From NCBI RefSeq assembly GCF_000283155.1, contig NW_004454163.1, positions 18,566,633 to 18,630,632 on the forward strand: a stretch of 64,000 nt of DNA, given 5' to 3'. A program made the position numbers and the translations under genes. The DNA is from Ceratotherium simum simum. Its lineage: Eukaryota; Chordata; Mammalia; Perissodactyla; Rhinocerotidae. Shown here one piece after another: positions 23,811 to 35,894 of the stretch (within the stretch, counting starts at the first letter, position 1; the number at the start of each line of letters is the position of its first letter). The notes beneath the pieces are model-generated. The model saw nothing but the letters and a program-made list of their open reading frames with translations, did not search any database and was not told the origin of the DNA.

Positions 23811-24100
23811 CTGTGCTGTCCAATATGGTAGCCACTAGCCACATGTGGCTCTCCAGCACTTGAAATGTGCTCTATTGTGGATTTCACAAACTTAGTATGG
23901 AAAGAAGAATGTAAAATATCTCATTCACAATTTTTATATTAATTACTTGTTGAAATACTAATATTTGGATATATTGAGAAAAACAAAATGTATTATTAAA
24001 TTTAACTTGACCCTTTTCTTTTTGCTTCTTTAAATCTGGCTACTAGATCATTTAAAATTAGGTCTGTGGCTCTCATTTTATTTCAGTTGGACAGTGCTGC
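23811..24100. repeat. hAT-like element with inverted ends
   Basis: CTGTGCTGTCCAATATGGTA at the left and GTTGGACAGTGCTGC at the right are inverted copies. 'tagccactagccacatgtgg' is typical of a common mammalian hAT MITE. Confidence 0.6.
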
Positions 24101-24567
24101 TCTAGAGTACGCTTGCACCGGCCTGTGTCATCAGCATTGTAATAAAAAGTCTTTCCTATACAAAGATCACGCCCTTAACCCACAGTCAGGAGGGCGTGTC
24201 CAGCCAAGGTTTTATAAAACTGGACTGCACTGGCCTTGGGCCATCCACACTCACCCAAGTTTTGACCAAGTGTGTCAAACAGAAAGAGACTGGGCTCCTC
24301 TGCTTTTCCTGTATCACACAGACTGTAGGTCAAGGTCAATGTTCAACATTAGCCCAGAGGCTAGCTAACGTTTAACCCAATAATAAAACACCACCACATG
24401 GCTAGATAGCATAGCGCCTTACAGAGGAAGAGCTGACCTGTACTACTACTTCATATCTTTACGGTGTTTTTATAGTTTACAAAGGTCCTCATGTCAACCT
24501 TGCAGAGTCACCCAGCCTTGCAGTCCCCATTTTACAAGTAATGAAATGAAGCCTGGGAGATCACGTG

Positions 24568-24750
24568 GATTCCAGTAGCTCCCAGACTTCTGGTGCATCA
24601 CGTGGGGCGCTTGTCCAAATGCGGAAGCTCAGGCCCTACCCTCAGAAAGCCTGATTCAGTGGGTGGAAGGTGGGGCCCAAGGATCTCCATGTGGCAGGCT
24701 TTGGGGACTCTCACACAGGGGATTGTCAGACCACACTTCGGGGCACGCTA
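24568..24750 (+). repeat. MER5-class hAT-Charlie fossil
   Basis: 'ctcccagacttctggtgcat', 'cttgtccaaatgcggaagct', 'aggccctaccctcagaaagc', 'agaccacacttcggggc' follow the MER5A order. Confidence 0.55.
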
Positions 24751-25307
24751 GGCCTCTGAGCTCTCAGGGGCTGAGTGGTGGGTTTAAGCTTGAGCCAGGC
24801 TTCTGATGACTAGTCTGGGGCTCTTCCCCAGTGCCAGGCTGTCCTGTCAGTCCACAGGTCTATTGTCTTTTGGAGCTGGGTATACAGGAAGATCCGCACA
24901 TGCTTGCCTCACCTCCAGCTCCGGCCTTGACACTGTGGACGGCTAGTGCAGCTGAAGCACAGTCAGGCGGTCAAACGTGGTGCTGGTTGTTTGAAACTTA
25001 CAATGACCCTGTGCTGCGTCTGGTTGACTCTGGAATGTAGCTGGATCCTTATCACTTTGGTGGGCTAGGTGAAGGGAAATGAGTTTGCCTTCCCCGACCA
25101 TACACCAAAGGGTCACCTCCATGTGGAATCTGGAGATGCCAACTGGGACCTGCTGGGGGAAGGATTTGCTGTTGCAAATGGCCGAGCAGGATTTTATACT
25201 GGCTCTGCTGCAGAAGGGCAGGGCTATGCCGGGGGCGGGGGGCCTGCGCAGAGTGAGGATGAGCCCGTGTGTCCTGCCATCACTGACCACTCCTTTCTCC
25301 CCTGCAG

Positions 25308-25379
25308 TGGACAGCGGACTGCGGTGAGCAGCTGGACAGCAGCTGTTCCTTCTCCCGAGGGCGAGCCCCCCTACAGCAG
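25308..25379 (+). CDS. CTIF: CTIF coding exon (residues 61-84)
   Basis: A 72-nt exon, phase 0 at both ends, so skipping it would keep the frame. The acceptor is strong (TCCTTTCTCCCCTGCAG) and the donor is GTAGGG, weaker than the GTAAGC/GTAAGG donors of its neighbours. It encodes WTADCGEQLDSSCSFSRG followed by RAPLQQ. This is a short Ser/Cys-rich linker in the N-terminal, CBP80-interacting half of CTIF; I see no catalytic motif. It sits 13.3 kb after the start-codon exon and 15.1 kb before the next one. The symmetric phase and modest donor make it a plausible cassette exon, but that is inference. Confidence 0.93.
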
Positions 25380-25589
25380 GTAGGGAACCAGCTTTGTGCT
25401 CCATCTGAGGCTGTCATGTGTCTTGTCTGTCTGGGTTCCTGGGCTGGCCCATGGCTCTCCTGAGAGGTGGGGATATGGAGAGAGCAGGAAATGGGAGAGG
25501 AGAGGGTGCAGTCTGCCCTCTGGAAAATTCTCCCTGAACCCTCAACCAACAGTGAAGCTCCCTGGAACATGTAGACTCGTGAGATGTCT

Positions 25590-25770
25590 TTTCAGTAGCT
25601 GCATTATTTATAATAACAAACATCTGGAAACAACCAAGTGTCGATTGAGAGGAGAATGGATAAGTGATATGTGATATATCCTTATAGTGGAATATTATAC
25701 AGCAGTAAAATGAATGATCTGGAGGTTCACCCATCAATGTTGGTGGATCCTACAAACAACGCTACTCCTA
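25590..25770 (+). mobile_element. LINE-1 3' fragment
   Basis: 'gctgcattatttataataac', 'aaacatctggaaacaaccaa', 'gtggaatattatacagcagt' then 'aaaatgaatgatctgg' are L1 3' landmarks. Starts 210 nt after the exon at 25308-25379. Confidence 0.75.
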
Positions 25771-26529
25771 GGATTTTGGTGCTGGTGGGACACTTCACAG
25801 ATCACTTCTGCTCCAGATTTGCAGAGGACCCAGAGGGGCAGACAGGGGATGAGGTGTCAGAGACCCGTCCATTTCCCCCCGGCCAACCAGCTGTCCTGGG
25901 ACCAGGCTGGAGCCCACTGCTTCTCTCCCCGCTGCTGGCCTGTGAGACCCTGAGGGAGCTCCGTGTGGGTCACATGGCCAGGAGGGAAGGAGGCAGCTGC
26001 TCTTCGAGAGCTGTCCTGGGGACCTCCAGGCCCCTGTGCGTCCTCTGTCTGTCCAGCTGTTCTTGCTGATACCTCATCCCTGCCTGTGGGAGACAGTGGG
26101 ATTAGAGGCTGAAAAACCCATTTATCCCCAGCCCCCAGCCCCGCCTCACACTGCGCCTGTCCAGAGACATGAGGGAGCCTTCACGGCAATAACTTGCTCC
26201 CAATTTCAATGCAGCTGCATTAGCACATTGCCTGGACCCACTTGCTTCTGTCCGACTTGGGTCCCACAGTGCTGATTCAACTAACTCTCTATTCTGTCCT
26301 GAGGGAAGATGGTCGGTGGCCTCAGTTCTAGATCTTTCTTAGGCTGGAGGGCTTTGCTACACCATGGTGCGGGGAGACGGCCGCCCTGGATAGTTCTCTC
26401 CCATTATAAGATGTTTGTGTGTGTGTGTGTATTTGTCTCTTAAGTAAGAGGCCATAATAAGATCCCTGGGAGGCGGGTGGGGAGGAGACCCAGGTTCTTC
26501 ATTTTGCTCTGCCACAAACTTAGTGGCAA

Positions 26530-26690
26530 TCCTCTTCATCCTCTGCTTGCTCGTATAAAAACCAGGAGACTTGATGACCTCTGAGGGTCCTTCTAGTGTC
26601 TTCATTCCATTTGCAGATGAGGAAACTGGGGTCCACGGAGGTGTAATGGCCTGACAGAGCTGAGACTTGAACCCAGGTCTCTTGCTTACC
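26530..26690 (-). repeat. MIR SINE fragment
   Basis: 'ccatttgcagatgaggaaac', 'acagagctgagacttgaacc' and 'caggtctcttgctt' correspond to reverse-complement MIR. Confidence 0.6.
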
Positions 26691-28461
26691 CCCCACCCCC
26701 CAATTTGACCTTTCACCTTCCTTCGCTGTGGTAGGTATCCTTCTATGGAGGTCTTTTGTCCCTACCACTAGACTGCCAGTGCTTGGTCAGGGACCCTGTG
26801 TTATACTCCCTGAACCCCTCCACCTCTTGGCCTAAGGCCTCGCACAGCGGGGGCACCGTCTCTAGTGTCTAGTGCCGATTATCCTGGGATGATGGGGCAG
26901 CTCTACTGCCCACATTCACCCGTGGGGGAGAATTAGGTTCATTGGGAACTGAGGCTAAATTGAGACTGGGGTGACTGGCTGCTCTGGCACTCCACCTGCC
27001 TGCCCCACCTTGGCCACATGCACCCAGGAAAGGGGGGCCAGCAGGAGGATGCTAAGGTCCAACATTCTGCCCAGGAAGCTCTCTGTGGTGGCTCACAGAC
27101 CATGCTCTGAGTGAGGAGCCCAGGGGCAGGCGCCATTTGGGATGGCACTGCAATTATTTGTTATTTCAACTAATGTAAAAAAGAAAAGCCTTGCCTTCTC
27201 TGACCCCTTTTAGAGGCTTAAAGTAGGGGTAACCCAGGGTAGGTTGAGTCCCATGAGATGTCCAGAACAAAAAATGGACTACACACAGTCCTGAAGATGC
27301 CTGTCCAGGTGCCAGCAATAGGGATCATTTGGCATCCTGGCAGCCTCTTTCCAAGAGAGCTTGTCCATCACCTAGTCATTTAGTTAGGAGGTTGGAATAC
27401 AGTTTCTGCCTTTTCGTTGTATTGGGGGAAATGCGTGGAGGTGATTTACAGGAAAGTACCTGAAATGAGAGAGTGCAATCCAGTGCATTTAGAAAACATT
27501 TCAAGGTGCTGACATGGGAATCGGCGTTCAGGGAAGAAAGCTGAAGGCATAGAAAAGTTGTATGGGATCAGGAGCGAGCAGCTCTTCTCCATCTGCACAG
27601 AAGTGCCAGGGAAAGGAAATTAATGTGCACAACAGCACCAGGGCCTCTGCTTAGACCTTGAGAAGGACTTCCTGACTGAAAGACTTGTTGGCCTGCAGTG
27701 TTGGTTGTTGAGCAAGGCGATGAAATCTTTGCTGGAAACCTAATGAACACACCTCCTTATCAGGCGGGTTCATGCGAAGCCCTGGGAAAGGTGGGGGTGT
27801 GTCAGAAATGATGTCTTGAAGTCTTGGCTGATAGTGTGTGATCCACACTCCCTGGAATGATGAGAGAAGGGCACTCCCCTGTTCCATCATGATGCCCGGT
27901 AGCAAATCGAGGCATCAGGAGAGAGTGAAAGAGCCTTGTCCCAAGGGTCAGGACAACCAGATGTTGACCCACGTGTGGCACGCAATGCCTCTTCTGCAAA
28001 ATGAGCCACTGGGCTGCACAGACTTCTCTGAGCCTCTCTGGACATCTCCTTCATTGTTTACATTTTATGTCTCCATGAAATGACCAACTGGATCCAACCA
28101 GCTGCTGAGAGCTGCAGCAGGTCTGGGTTTTCCTGATTTCTCCACTGTGCCCCCACCCACTCTGGTACCTGTGCCAACCTGCAGACGAGGTACATCCTGG
28201 GGGCCAACACTGACTCTGACCCGGGGATGACAGGTGGTACGCAGAGGTGAGCCTCAGACACACTGCTTACCTCTGGCCACAGAAAAGGGTAGAGAGAGTT
28301 TTCTGCCAGTCATCTTGCTGCCCTCCAGTAATTATAATATTTGATTCGGTGCCAATTTAAAAACTCATTAGTATGAATAATATCTTAGCACAAGTACCTA
28401 GATTTTTAATCAGCTTCTATGGGTATTTAAGAAATATCATGTATATGTCATGGGGTGGTTC

Positions 28462-28880
28462 TTTATTTAGTCAGCATTTATTAAGCACCTGCTGTGAGCG
28501 TGGCAGACGCATGAGCTGGAGCCTTCCGGATCCCTACCTGTTTGTGGAGTAGAGGCTAGTTAACATGAAACAGGCTGAAGGCACACACGTTAAGTCCCCC
28601 AAAGAGACGTCCTGGTCACAGACGCTGCACTCATACCAAAGAGTGGTCATGTTGGTCTGTGCAGGTGGGGAGGTGTCTTGCAGGTTGTGAGACTTGATCT
28701 GTGCCTTCAGGAATGGGTAGGATATTTGGCCAGATGGAAGGGAAGAGAGAAGAGGATGAAGAGAGAACGGTATTAGCAAAGGCTCAAGTTGAGCATAACA
28801 TTGGGATGTTAGGGCGATGGGAGAAAGCACAGCTAGAGTGGATGTTTAGTGTTGGGTGTTCCTAAAGTGGTGGGAGATGA
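28462..28880 (-). repeat. L2 LINE 3' segment
   Basis: 'agtcagcatttattaagcac' with 'ctgctgtgagcgtggcag' is the reverse-complement L2 end. Further right, 'agcaaaggctcaagttgag' and 'gtggtgggagatgaggtgc' fit deeper L2 sequence. Confidence 0.55.
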
Positions 28881-28969
28881 GGTGCTGAATGCGGAGGGGT
28901 CTGTGTGCTCCACTGAGATGCTGGAACTACTGTCCGACCCCACCCCTGTTTGTGTACCTGGTATATCTT

Positions 28970-29000
28970 ACATTTTCTCTGGTTTTCCATACAGGTAAAG
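28970..29000 (+). promoter_or_regulatory. Candidate recursive splice site
   Basis: A pyrimidine-rich run ending CCATACAG is directly followed by GTAAAG at 28995, giving a juxtaposed 3' and 5' splice site about 3.6 kb into a 15 kb intron. Not supported by any conservation or RNA evidence here. Confidence 0.3.
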
Positions 29001-29010
29001 TCTGTCCCCT

Positions 29011-29290
29011 TGTATCAGTCAGGATAGTCTAGATAATGCTTCAGTAACAAACAGCCCTGAATCTCAGTAACTTTAAACAAGCCCATTCAGGACCCAGCTT
29101 GATAGAGTGGTTGCTATTTTAACCAGACATCAGAGGGAAAAGAGCACTGGAGGGTCTTGCATTGTCAATTCAACGCTCCAACCTAGATGTAACACACGTC
29201 ACTTCTTCCACTCTTAGCTTGTTGCCTGGAACTGGTCACATGGCCCCACCCAACCATAAGAACACTAAAAAGTATAACCCTGTTATGTGC
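29011..29290 (-). mobile_element. MLT1-like LTR fragment
   Basis: 'tgtatcagtcaggatagtct', 'cagtaacaaacagccctgaa', 'aacacacgtcacttcttcca' and 'ctggtcacatggccccaccc' match an old LTR family in reverse orientation; a related copy is at 54761. Subfamily uncertain. Confidence 0.45.
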
Positions 29291-29789
29291 CTGGAATGGG
29301 GAAAACCAGAACTATTTAGTGACTGGCTAGAATGACTGTCACATGCTGCACTTCTAGTAGAAGGTCACCAGAGGCTGAGCTGACCTCTTTCTTCCCACAT
29401 CCAATCCAGAGCTAAGGAGGTCTCCAGCGAACCCTAAATCATGGGCTTTCAAGATGACAAACAGCTCAGAGGACACCTGATCCAACCCCCCACCCTGCAG
29501 TGCAGAAACCCCCTCGTGTGGCTATTGAGCTACTGGACATTTCCAGAAATGGGGAGCTCACTGCTTCAAAAAGCATCACAGAGCATTGTTAGGCAGCTCC
29601 TAACATTGACAACAATTCTTTCTTTGATTCAGCCCCAAATCCCCTTCTCCTAACTCCAGCTGATGGTTTTAGTTTTACTCCTTTTGCCCATGGCTATTTG
29701 GTCTCTCCCCCAGTGTCCACCGTGGCAAGTCTGCTTTTGAAGCCAAATATCCTCATTCCTACAGCTGTTTCCCTTTGTCATCTTAGCTC

Positions 29790-29940
29790 ATTCAGTTGTT
29801 TATTTACTTGTTCTTTCATCCATTGATCCAATCAACAAGCCATCATTGAGGGCCATCTGTGTGCCAGGCACTGTGCTAGGAACTAGGAATCGGGATGGTG
29901 AAAGAGATGGGCACGGACTCTGTCCACGTAGAGGGTAGAG
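29790..29940 (-). repeat. L2 LINE 3' end
   Basis: 'caagccatcattgagggcca', 'tgtgtgccaggcactgtgct', 'aggaactaggaatcggg' is the reverse-complement L2 terminus. Confidence 0.7.
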
Positions 29941-30504
29941 TGGGGAGGACAGGCTTCTGAACCACAGTGCTGAGAAGTCTGGAACATGATACGATGGTTC
30001 TTAGGTCCTATCCCATCCGGGGTTACCCACTTGGAAGCACTATGAGTATGGACTATAATTCCTCTTAATAAGCCTCCTAGAACTGAACACAGTCCAGCTG
30101 GCATGATCTGATAGTGTCACCTCTGCTGTTCTCAGCACATGAGCCTCTCTTTTCCAGAAGATGTCACCTATCACTGTCTTGCAGGTGCTTTCTGGCTTCT
30201 GCTCACCTGGAGGAACCAGGATACAACACTTATCGAACAATATTGATGGTTGACTTTTATAGGGAGAACAATCAGCAACCACGCGTTGAGCATCTGCTGT
30301 AAACAGTATGAGCCATGTGGCCTGGTCTCTGCCCTCAGAGAACCTAGAGTCTGCTTAGAGAAATAAGACTTTCTCAAGTGGAAAAGCAACAGTCCAGAGC
30401 AGCCCACGTGAGTCCAGGGAGGAGTGGGGCTGGCATCTGCAGGGGAGCTTGCATTTGGCAGAGGAGGTCAGACACACAGGCAGCGGGGAGGAGGCGCCAT
30501 GCTG

Positions 30505-30650
30505 TCATGGAAACGGCATTGAACTGGGAGCGAGGAGACACGAGTCTTAGCTTCTGTACCTTTGACTTACTATTCGATCATGGGTGAAATGCATCTCTCG
30601 CTGCAGCCTCAGTTTCCCCTCTGAAAAATGAGGAGATGAACTAGAGTTAA
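30505..30650 (+). repeat. MIR SINE
   Basis: 'ggcattgaactgggagcgag', 'cagcctcagtttcccctctg', 'aaaaatgaggagatgaacta' fit MIR in order. Confidence 0.65.
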
Positions 30651-30684
30651 GGCCCTCAAAATTTCCTAAAAATACAGACCTATA

Positions 30685-33035
30685 TTTCTGCTTTTGGGAA
30701 GATGGAGTAGATGTTCTTTTCTATATTCTTCCTGCTAGGTACAACTAAAACCCTGGACGTTCCATATAAAACAAATATAAGAAGATCTGAAAGGTGGAGA
30801 GACGTCAGACCAGCTAGGGCCCTTGGGACCTGAGCAATGACACAGGGGTGACTTCCCTGGGTTTTCTTTTTGCCTCCTATATTCCAGACTTGGAGCTGAA
30901 GAAACGGGTAACCAGGAAATGCCGATGGACACAGATTTAGAAAGTCCCAATGAAAGCCTGCTCTTTCTAAGCAGAGGTGCAGGAAAAGGGCAGCCTAACA
31001 AGATAGAAAACTTTTAGACGATACCTGCTCTGCCCCAGCCAAACAGCACAGAGAAAACTGTGGCCCCACTCCCACCCCGACCAGCAAAGAACCAGAGGGA
31101 ATCTAGACTTCCACCCACCCTGGGCTGTAACGAGGCACCCCAACCCCCCTCCAGGGTGTGTCAGAGAAGGTCAAGTAGGAAGCTTTGATTTTCATCCCTG
31201 CTGGCTTGTAAGAAGGCCCCCTACCTACCCCCATGGTGTCACTGGAGACCATGCAAGAGGCCTGGACTTCCACCCCTACTCAGCAGTGTTGGGGTGCCCC
31301 TCCCCTCCCTGCTGGGATAGTGTCAGACGAGGCCTAATAGAGAGTTGGGACTTCCACTGCTGCCCGGTGGTAATGAGGCCACCCCCATGGCAGTGGGGAC
31401 CAGTGGGGACCTGGAATCCCACCTTCACTGAACCATAACAACAAGTGCACCCCTGGACTTCTACCTCCACTGGCAGTAGTGGGGCTATGCCCCCTCCCTC
31501 CCCTCCCAGAGTGGTATCACCAAAAGCCAATTAAAACAGAAGATTTAACTGAGATTCAGAGTCTCATAACATAACAGGAAAGTGTCTTGATTGCAATCAA
31601 AAATCATTTGTCGGGCTGTCCCGGTGGCACAGCGTTTAAGTTTGTGTGTTCTGCTTCGGTGACCTGGGGTTCGTTGGTTCGGATCCTGGGTGCAGGCCTA
31701 CTCACTGCTCATCAAGCCATGCTGAGGAAGCGTCCCACATAGAGCAACTAAAAGGATGTACAACTATGACATACAACTATCTATTGGGGCTTTGGGGAGA
31801 AAAGGAAAAAAAGAGGAAGATTGGCAACACATGTTAGCTCAGGGCCAATCTTCCTAAAAAAAAAAACCATTTGTCATTCCAAGAACTGGGAAGATTTCAA
31901 ACTGAATGAAAAAGACAATCAATAGATGTCAACACTGAGATGCAAAATTGGACCTCATCAAAATTAAAAGCTTTTGCTCTGGAAAAAACCATGTGTAGAG
32001 GATGAAGAGAAACATTACAGAGAGGGAGAAGATTTTGCAAAACATATATCTGACAAAGGACTAGTATCTAGAATATATAAAGAACTCTTAAAACTCAGCA
32101 TTAAAAAAAAACAATCCAATTAGAAAATGGACGAAATACATGAAGAGACATTTTTCACTGAAGAGAATATACAGATGGCAAATAAGCACACAAAAAGATG
32201 TCCAACATTATTAGCCATTAAGGAAATGCAGATTAAAGCCACAATGAGATATCTCTACACACCTATGTGAATGGCTAAAATTAAAAAAAAAAAAAAAAAA
32301 GTGATAACACCAAATGCTGGTGAAGATGCAGAGAAACCAGATCACTCCTACATGGCTGGTGGGGATGTAAAGTGGTATAGCCATTCTGGAAAACAGTTTG
32401 GCAGTTTCTTAAAAAACTAAACCTGCACATACCATATGATTCAGCAATTGCACTCCTGGATGTTTATCCCAGAAAAATGAAAACTTATGTTCACGCAAAA
32501 ACCTGTCCTCAAATGTTTATAGCAGCTTTATTCATAATAGCCCCAAAATGGAAACAACCCAGATGTCCTTCAACAGGTGAATGGTTAAACAACCTGTGGC
32601 ACTCAGCAATAAAAAGGAATCAAGTACTGACACGTGCAACAACCTGGATGGATCTCCAGGGAATTATGCTGAGTGAATAAAACCAATCTTCAAAAGTTAC
32701 ATACGCTATGATTCCACTTACGTAACATTCTTGAAATGACAAGATGATAGAAGTGGGGAACAGGTTAGTGGTTCCCAGGGATTAGAGAAGGAGTGGCAGG
32801 ATGAAGTGGGTGTGGGTACCAAAGAGCAGCAGGAGGGATCCTTATGGATCCCCAGCTGATGGACACATTCTGCATCTTGACTGTATCAACGTTAATATCC
32901 TGGATGTGATATTGAACTATAGTTTTATGAGTTTCCCCATGGGGGGAAACTGGGTAAAGGGTACACAGGATCTTTCTGTATTTTTTCTTACAACTAGATA
33001 TGAATCTACAATTATCTAAAAGTTAATTTTTTTAA
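30685..33035 (+). mobile_element. Internally deleted LINE-1 (L1M) keeping its 5' UTR, with nested ERE1
   Basis: The left part (30685-31942) is L1M 5' UTR: 'gtgacttccctgggttttct', 'accaggaaatgccgatggac', 'gcagcctaacaagatagaaa', a monomeric region at 31105-31530 with recurrent 'gacttccac' units, then 'ttgattgcaatcaaaaatca' and 'gacaatcaatagatgtcaac'. At about 31942 it jumps directly to the 3' end of ORF2 ('ggacctcatcaaaattaaaa') and continues through the 3' UTR to about 33035. ORF1 and most of ORF2 are missing, so the element cannot be autonomous. An ERE1 is inserted at 31613-31866. Confidence 0.85.
31613..31866 (+). mobile_element. ERE1 SINE nested in the deleted L1
   Basis: Head GGGCTGTCCCGGTGGCACAG, 'ggttcggatcctgggtgcag', full-length form with 'acatacaactatctattggg', and an A tail. 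CATTTGTC is duplicated at 31605-31612 and 31868-31875. Confidence 0.92.
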
Positions 33036-35410
33036 AGTACAGAACCTGTTGTCTGATCAAAAATTTTCAAGGAAATCCCATACTGAAAACCAAAAGGAGC
33101 AGAACTGGTGAGGCAGGGGGCAGGAGCCCATCTGCTTTCTCCCCCATTCCATCCACCTCATTGCTCTGGGGCCACCTCTGCAGAATTCCAATTCCTCTCA
33201 GCCCTTTCCTCCCTGACCTTCTGTGGTTCTGAGTCTGCTGCTGGCAGGAAGGAAGACATCCCTGGGGACTCAGGCATTCCAAGAAGGCCTCCTAGTGAGG
33301 AGCCTTGAAGGGCAGGATCCCTTCTCTGCACAGGGGCATGGAGCAGGGTGGGGAACTGGGGACAGTTGAATGGGCCCCCATTATTTCAGCAGATGCTGGA
33401 CAGGGAGCCAGCCAGAAGCGGGTTCTGGTGTGGCCCAGTCCAGGACACGTTCAAATAACACGGCCATTTAAATCCTAAAGCACGAACTTAATTAGCCGAG
33501 AAAGAGTAGGCAGAAAGCGTTGGCTTAGGAGAAATCTACTTGGCCATATTATCTCCTACTTCTCCTAGCCTTTGGGTCTTAATCTGAAGACAATGGGGGT
33601 AGAGCGGAAAGGGACAGAATGGACAGACAGACAGGCAAGTTCCAGAGTGAAAAGAATAGCCTTTCCTGCTCTTGAACTCAGCTCTGGTGCTGCCCAGGTG
33701 GCTCTCTCTGCTGGTCTCTGCTCTGCCATTCTCCTGCCTCAAAGGCCCTTCTCTTGTCAGGGGATTAAAATATTGGGGGTCCATCATTAACTTTCCCACC
33801 AAAATGGGGGTGCTGTCCTTGGTGCTGAACACACATGCACGCGTGTGCGCGCACAGTTGCCAGGACAGGACTGTTTCTCCCTGATCCCTGCCCTTCCCCA
33901 GCACCTCCTTCTGCGCTTGGCTCCTTACTTCCTCTCTGCTCAAGCAAACCCTAGTTGCTCTCAAAGTCTGGTTTAGTTTGGGCCTGAGAGGAGTTTCAGG
34001 AAGCCCCTGTGTCAGCCTAGGATGTGCCTCCGGGGTCCTTTGGTCTCCAAATATTTGGTGTAATGTAAAAAACTCTCCCAGTGTCTCATATGTTCCACCT
34101 GCTCTCCTCCAACCCAACTCGGGAATCACCAGTCTAGCCCAAATGCTCGTGGTATAGAAGGGGCAGCACAGGTCCGAGGAGCCAGAGTGACTCTCATGAG
34201 GCCCCCCGGAAGCAGCTTGCAAGCCTAGAATCCTGCTTTCCCCACTCAGTCCAAATCACGTTGCCGCTTGCAGAAAGTTTTCTCTAGAGTCTTAAAGCCA
34301 CTCTACTTTCTCTTCCGAAGCCGGCAGCCTGGGTGATGTGCATCATGTTGCGTGGTGCATGGCTACATGCCGTCTTCCATTGTACTCTCCATTTCTATGA
34401 TCCTCAGTTGGGTGGTAAGACCTTTGAGGGCAGGGACAATAGCCTCAGACCTCTTGTGTCCCAGCACTCTGATGATCTACCAATGAGGGTGATAGATCAG
34501 AGCTGGAGGCAGGGGAGTCGGAGAGGGCGTCCTTAGAGAGGAGGGAGAGAAGTTTTGTCCGTTGTCTAAAGGGACGGCCCTCCCTATCAGCTCCCCTGGG
34601 AACCCTGTCTCCATGATGTCAGAGAATCCACGCTAGGGTCAGGCTTGCTCTTGGCCCTCACGATGGACAGAATCTAGGGAAGGACATTCTGCACCAGGAA
34701 GGGAAATGGACTGGGACAGTGAGCCCTCTGAGGAGCAGGGGCTGTACCGCCCTCTTCTCTCTGGTGCCCAGCACTGGGCCCTGTGCAGCCAACTGACAGC
34801 AGCTGGCCCCTGTTGCTGCAATCCCGGGCTTTCAGCTGCAGGAGACCAGGACCAAGGGCTGGCCACCCCAGCCTCACGCAGCAGCAGACATTCTGGGGAA
34901 ATGCAGGCTGACACGCCCTGACATCCTCTAGTTGGAGCTTCACCTGTGACCCTCCCCATGATGGGGGGAATCCTCCTGCTGCCCCCTGTCCTATTCAGCC
35001 AGGTTCTGTCTAATTTCTAAACCCTTGTAGCCTGGAATTGTCAACACACACACACACCCATGCACATGCATGTTCACAAGCAAAAATCACTCTGCAGTTG
35101 TGTATTAGTAAAAAAAAAACAGCAGCACAGAAGAGGGTTTTTTCCCACTGCACCTGACAGCCTGTTCTTCTACTGTGCAGTGATTCACTCCTACCTTGCT
35201 TCTTTCACTCATGCACGGAGCCCCCATCCCTCTGCATTCCAGCTCACACCCCCGTATTCCCTCACTACAGGCAGTTTACTCCCTCCACCAGCCCTGCCTT
35301 CCCAGACATGGGCTGAGATGGACTCGGAGAACCCAAATGTTTGTAGGGGATGGATATGTTACTGTGTTATGGAAATCTGCAGTGGGGTCAGAATTTATTT
35401 GAATAATATA

Positions 35411-35620
35411 ACTGCATGGCGCAGTGGTTAAGAGCATAAACTCTGGGCCACTCTGCATTCCCATCCTGGGAACTAACTCTGTGAATACAGGCAAATTCTC
35501 TGAGCCTCAGTTTCCTCATCAATGAAATGGGGTGATGCTACCATCTGCTTCCTGGGCTTGTAACACACGTGAAGTGCTCAGACGGTGCCTGGCGGTCAGT
35601 GAGGGCTGTGTTTGTGTCTA
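35411..35620 (+). repeat. MIR SINE, nearly full length
   Basis: 'gcatggcgcagtggttaaga', 'gcataaactctgggcca', 'gagcctcagtttcctcatca', 'tgaaatggggtgatgctacc', 'gaagtgctcagacggtgcct' match MIR from its tRNA-like head to the 3' side. Confidence 0.85.
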
Positions 35621-35894
35621 CTGTTGTCATCGTGTGAAGCCTGTCCTCCCCTGAGCTGGGGGCAGCTGTGTCCCCTGCGGGGCCCTCTCAGAAGCAGCGT
35701 TAGCCCTGCCCGTGGGCAGGCTGTTTCCATTTCTTCTTCTACATGGCTTAAAGTGCTCATTATCCCTTTGTGATCTGTTCTGAGCACAGCCCAGTTCACT
35801 CTGGCGTGGGGCCCCCTAATTGCCAGTAAAAGGGGCTGTTGTGAAGGCTTCAGCCGCGTTTAAGTGCTAAAAACGATCCACTGAAAAGAGCGAT

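Larger units (their letters stand above)
11974..25307 (+). other. CTIF: CTIF intron between residues 60 and 61 (13334 nt)
   Basis: Bounded by GTAAGC and CTGCAG. Repeats are listed separately. Unique or unassigned stretches: 13800-14780 (purine-rich, possibly more of the L2 at 13235), 14780-16200 (includes a motif-dense island at 15510-15580), 18000-18400, 20480-22420 (unique, GC-rich in 21000-22200), 23340-23800, 24110-24560 and 24760-25307. No second gene is visible on either strand. Confidence 0.9.

Noticed and set aside
33536..34222. 228-codon open frame on the minus strand
   Set aside because: No recognisable protein family. Composition looks random and no supporting gene structure is seen.
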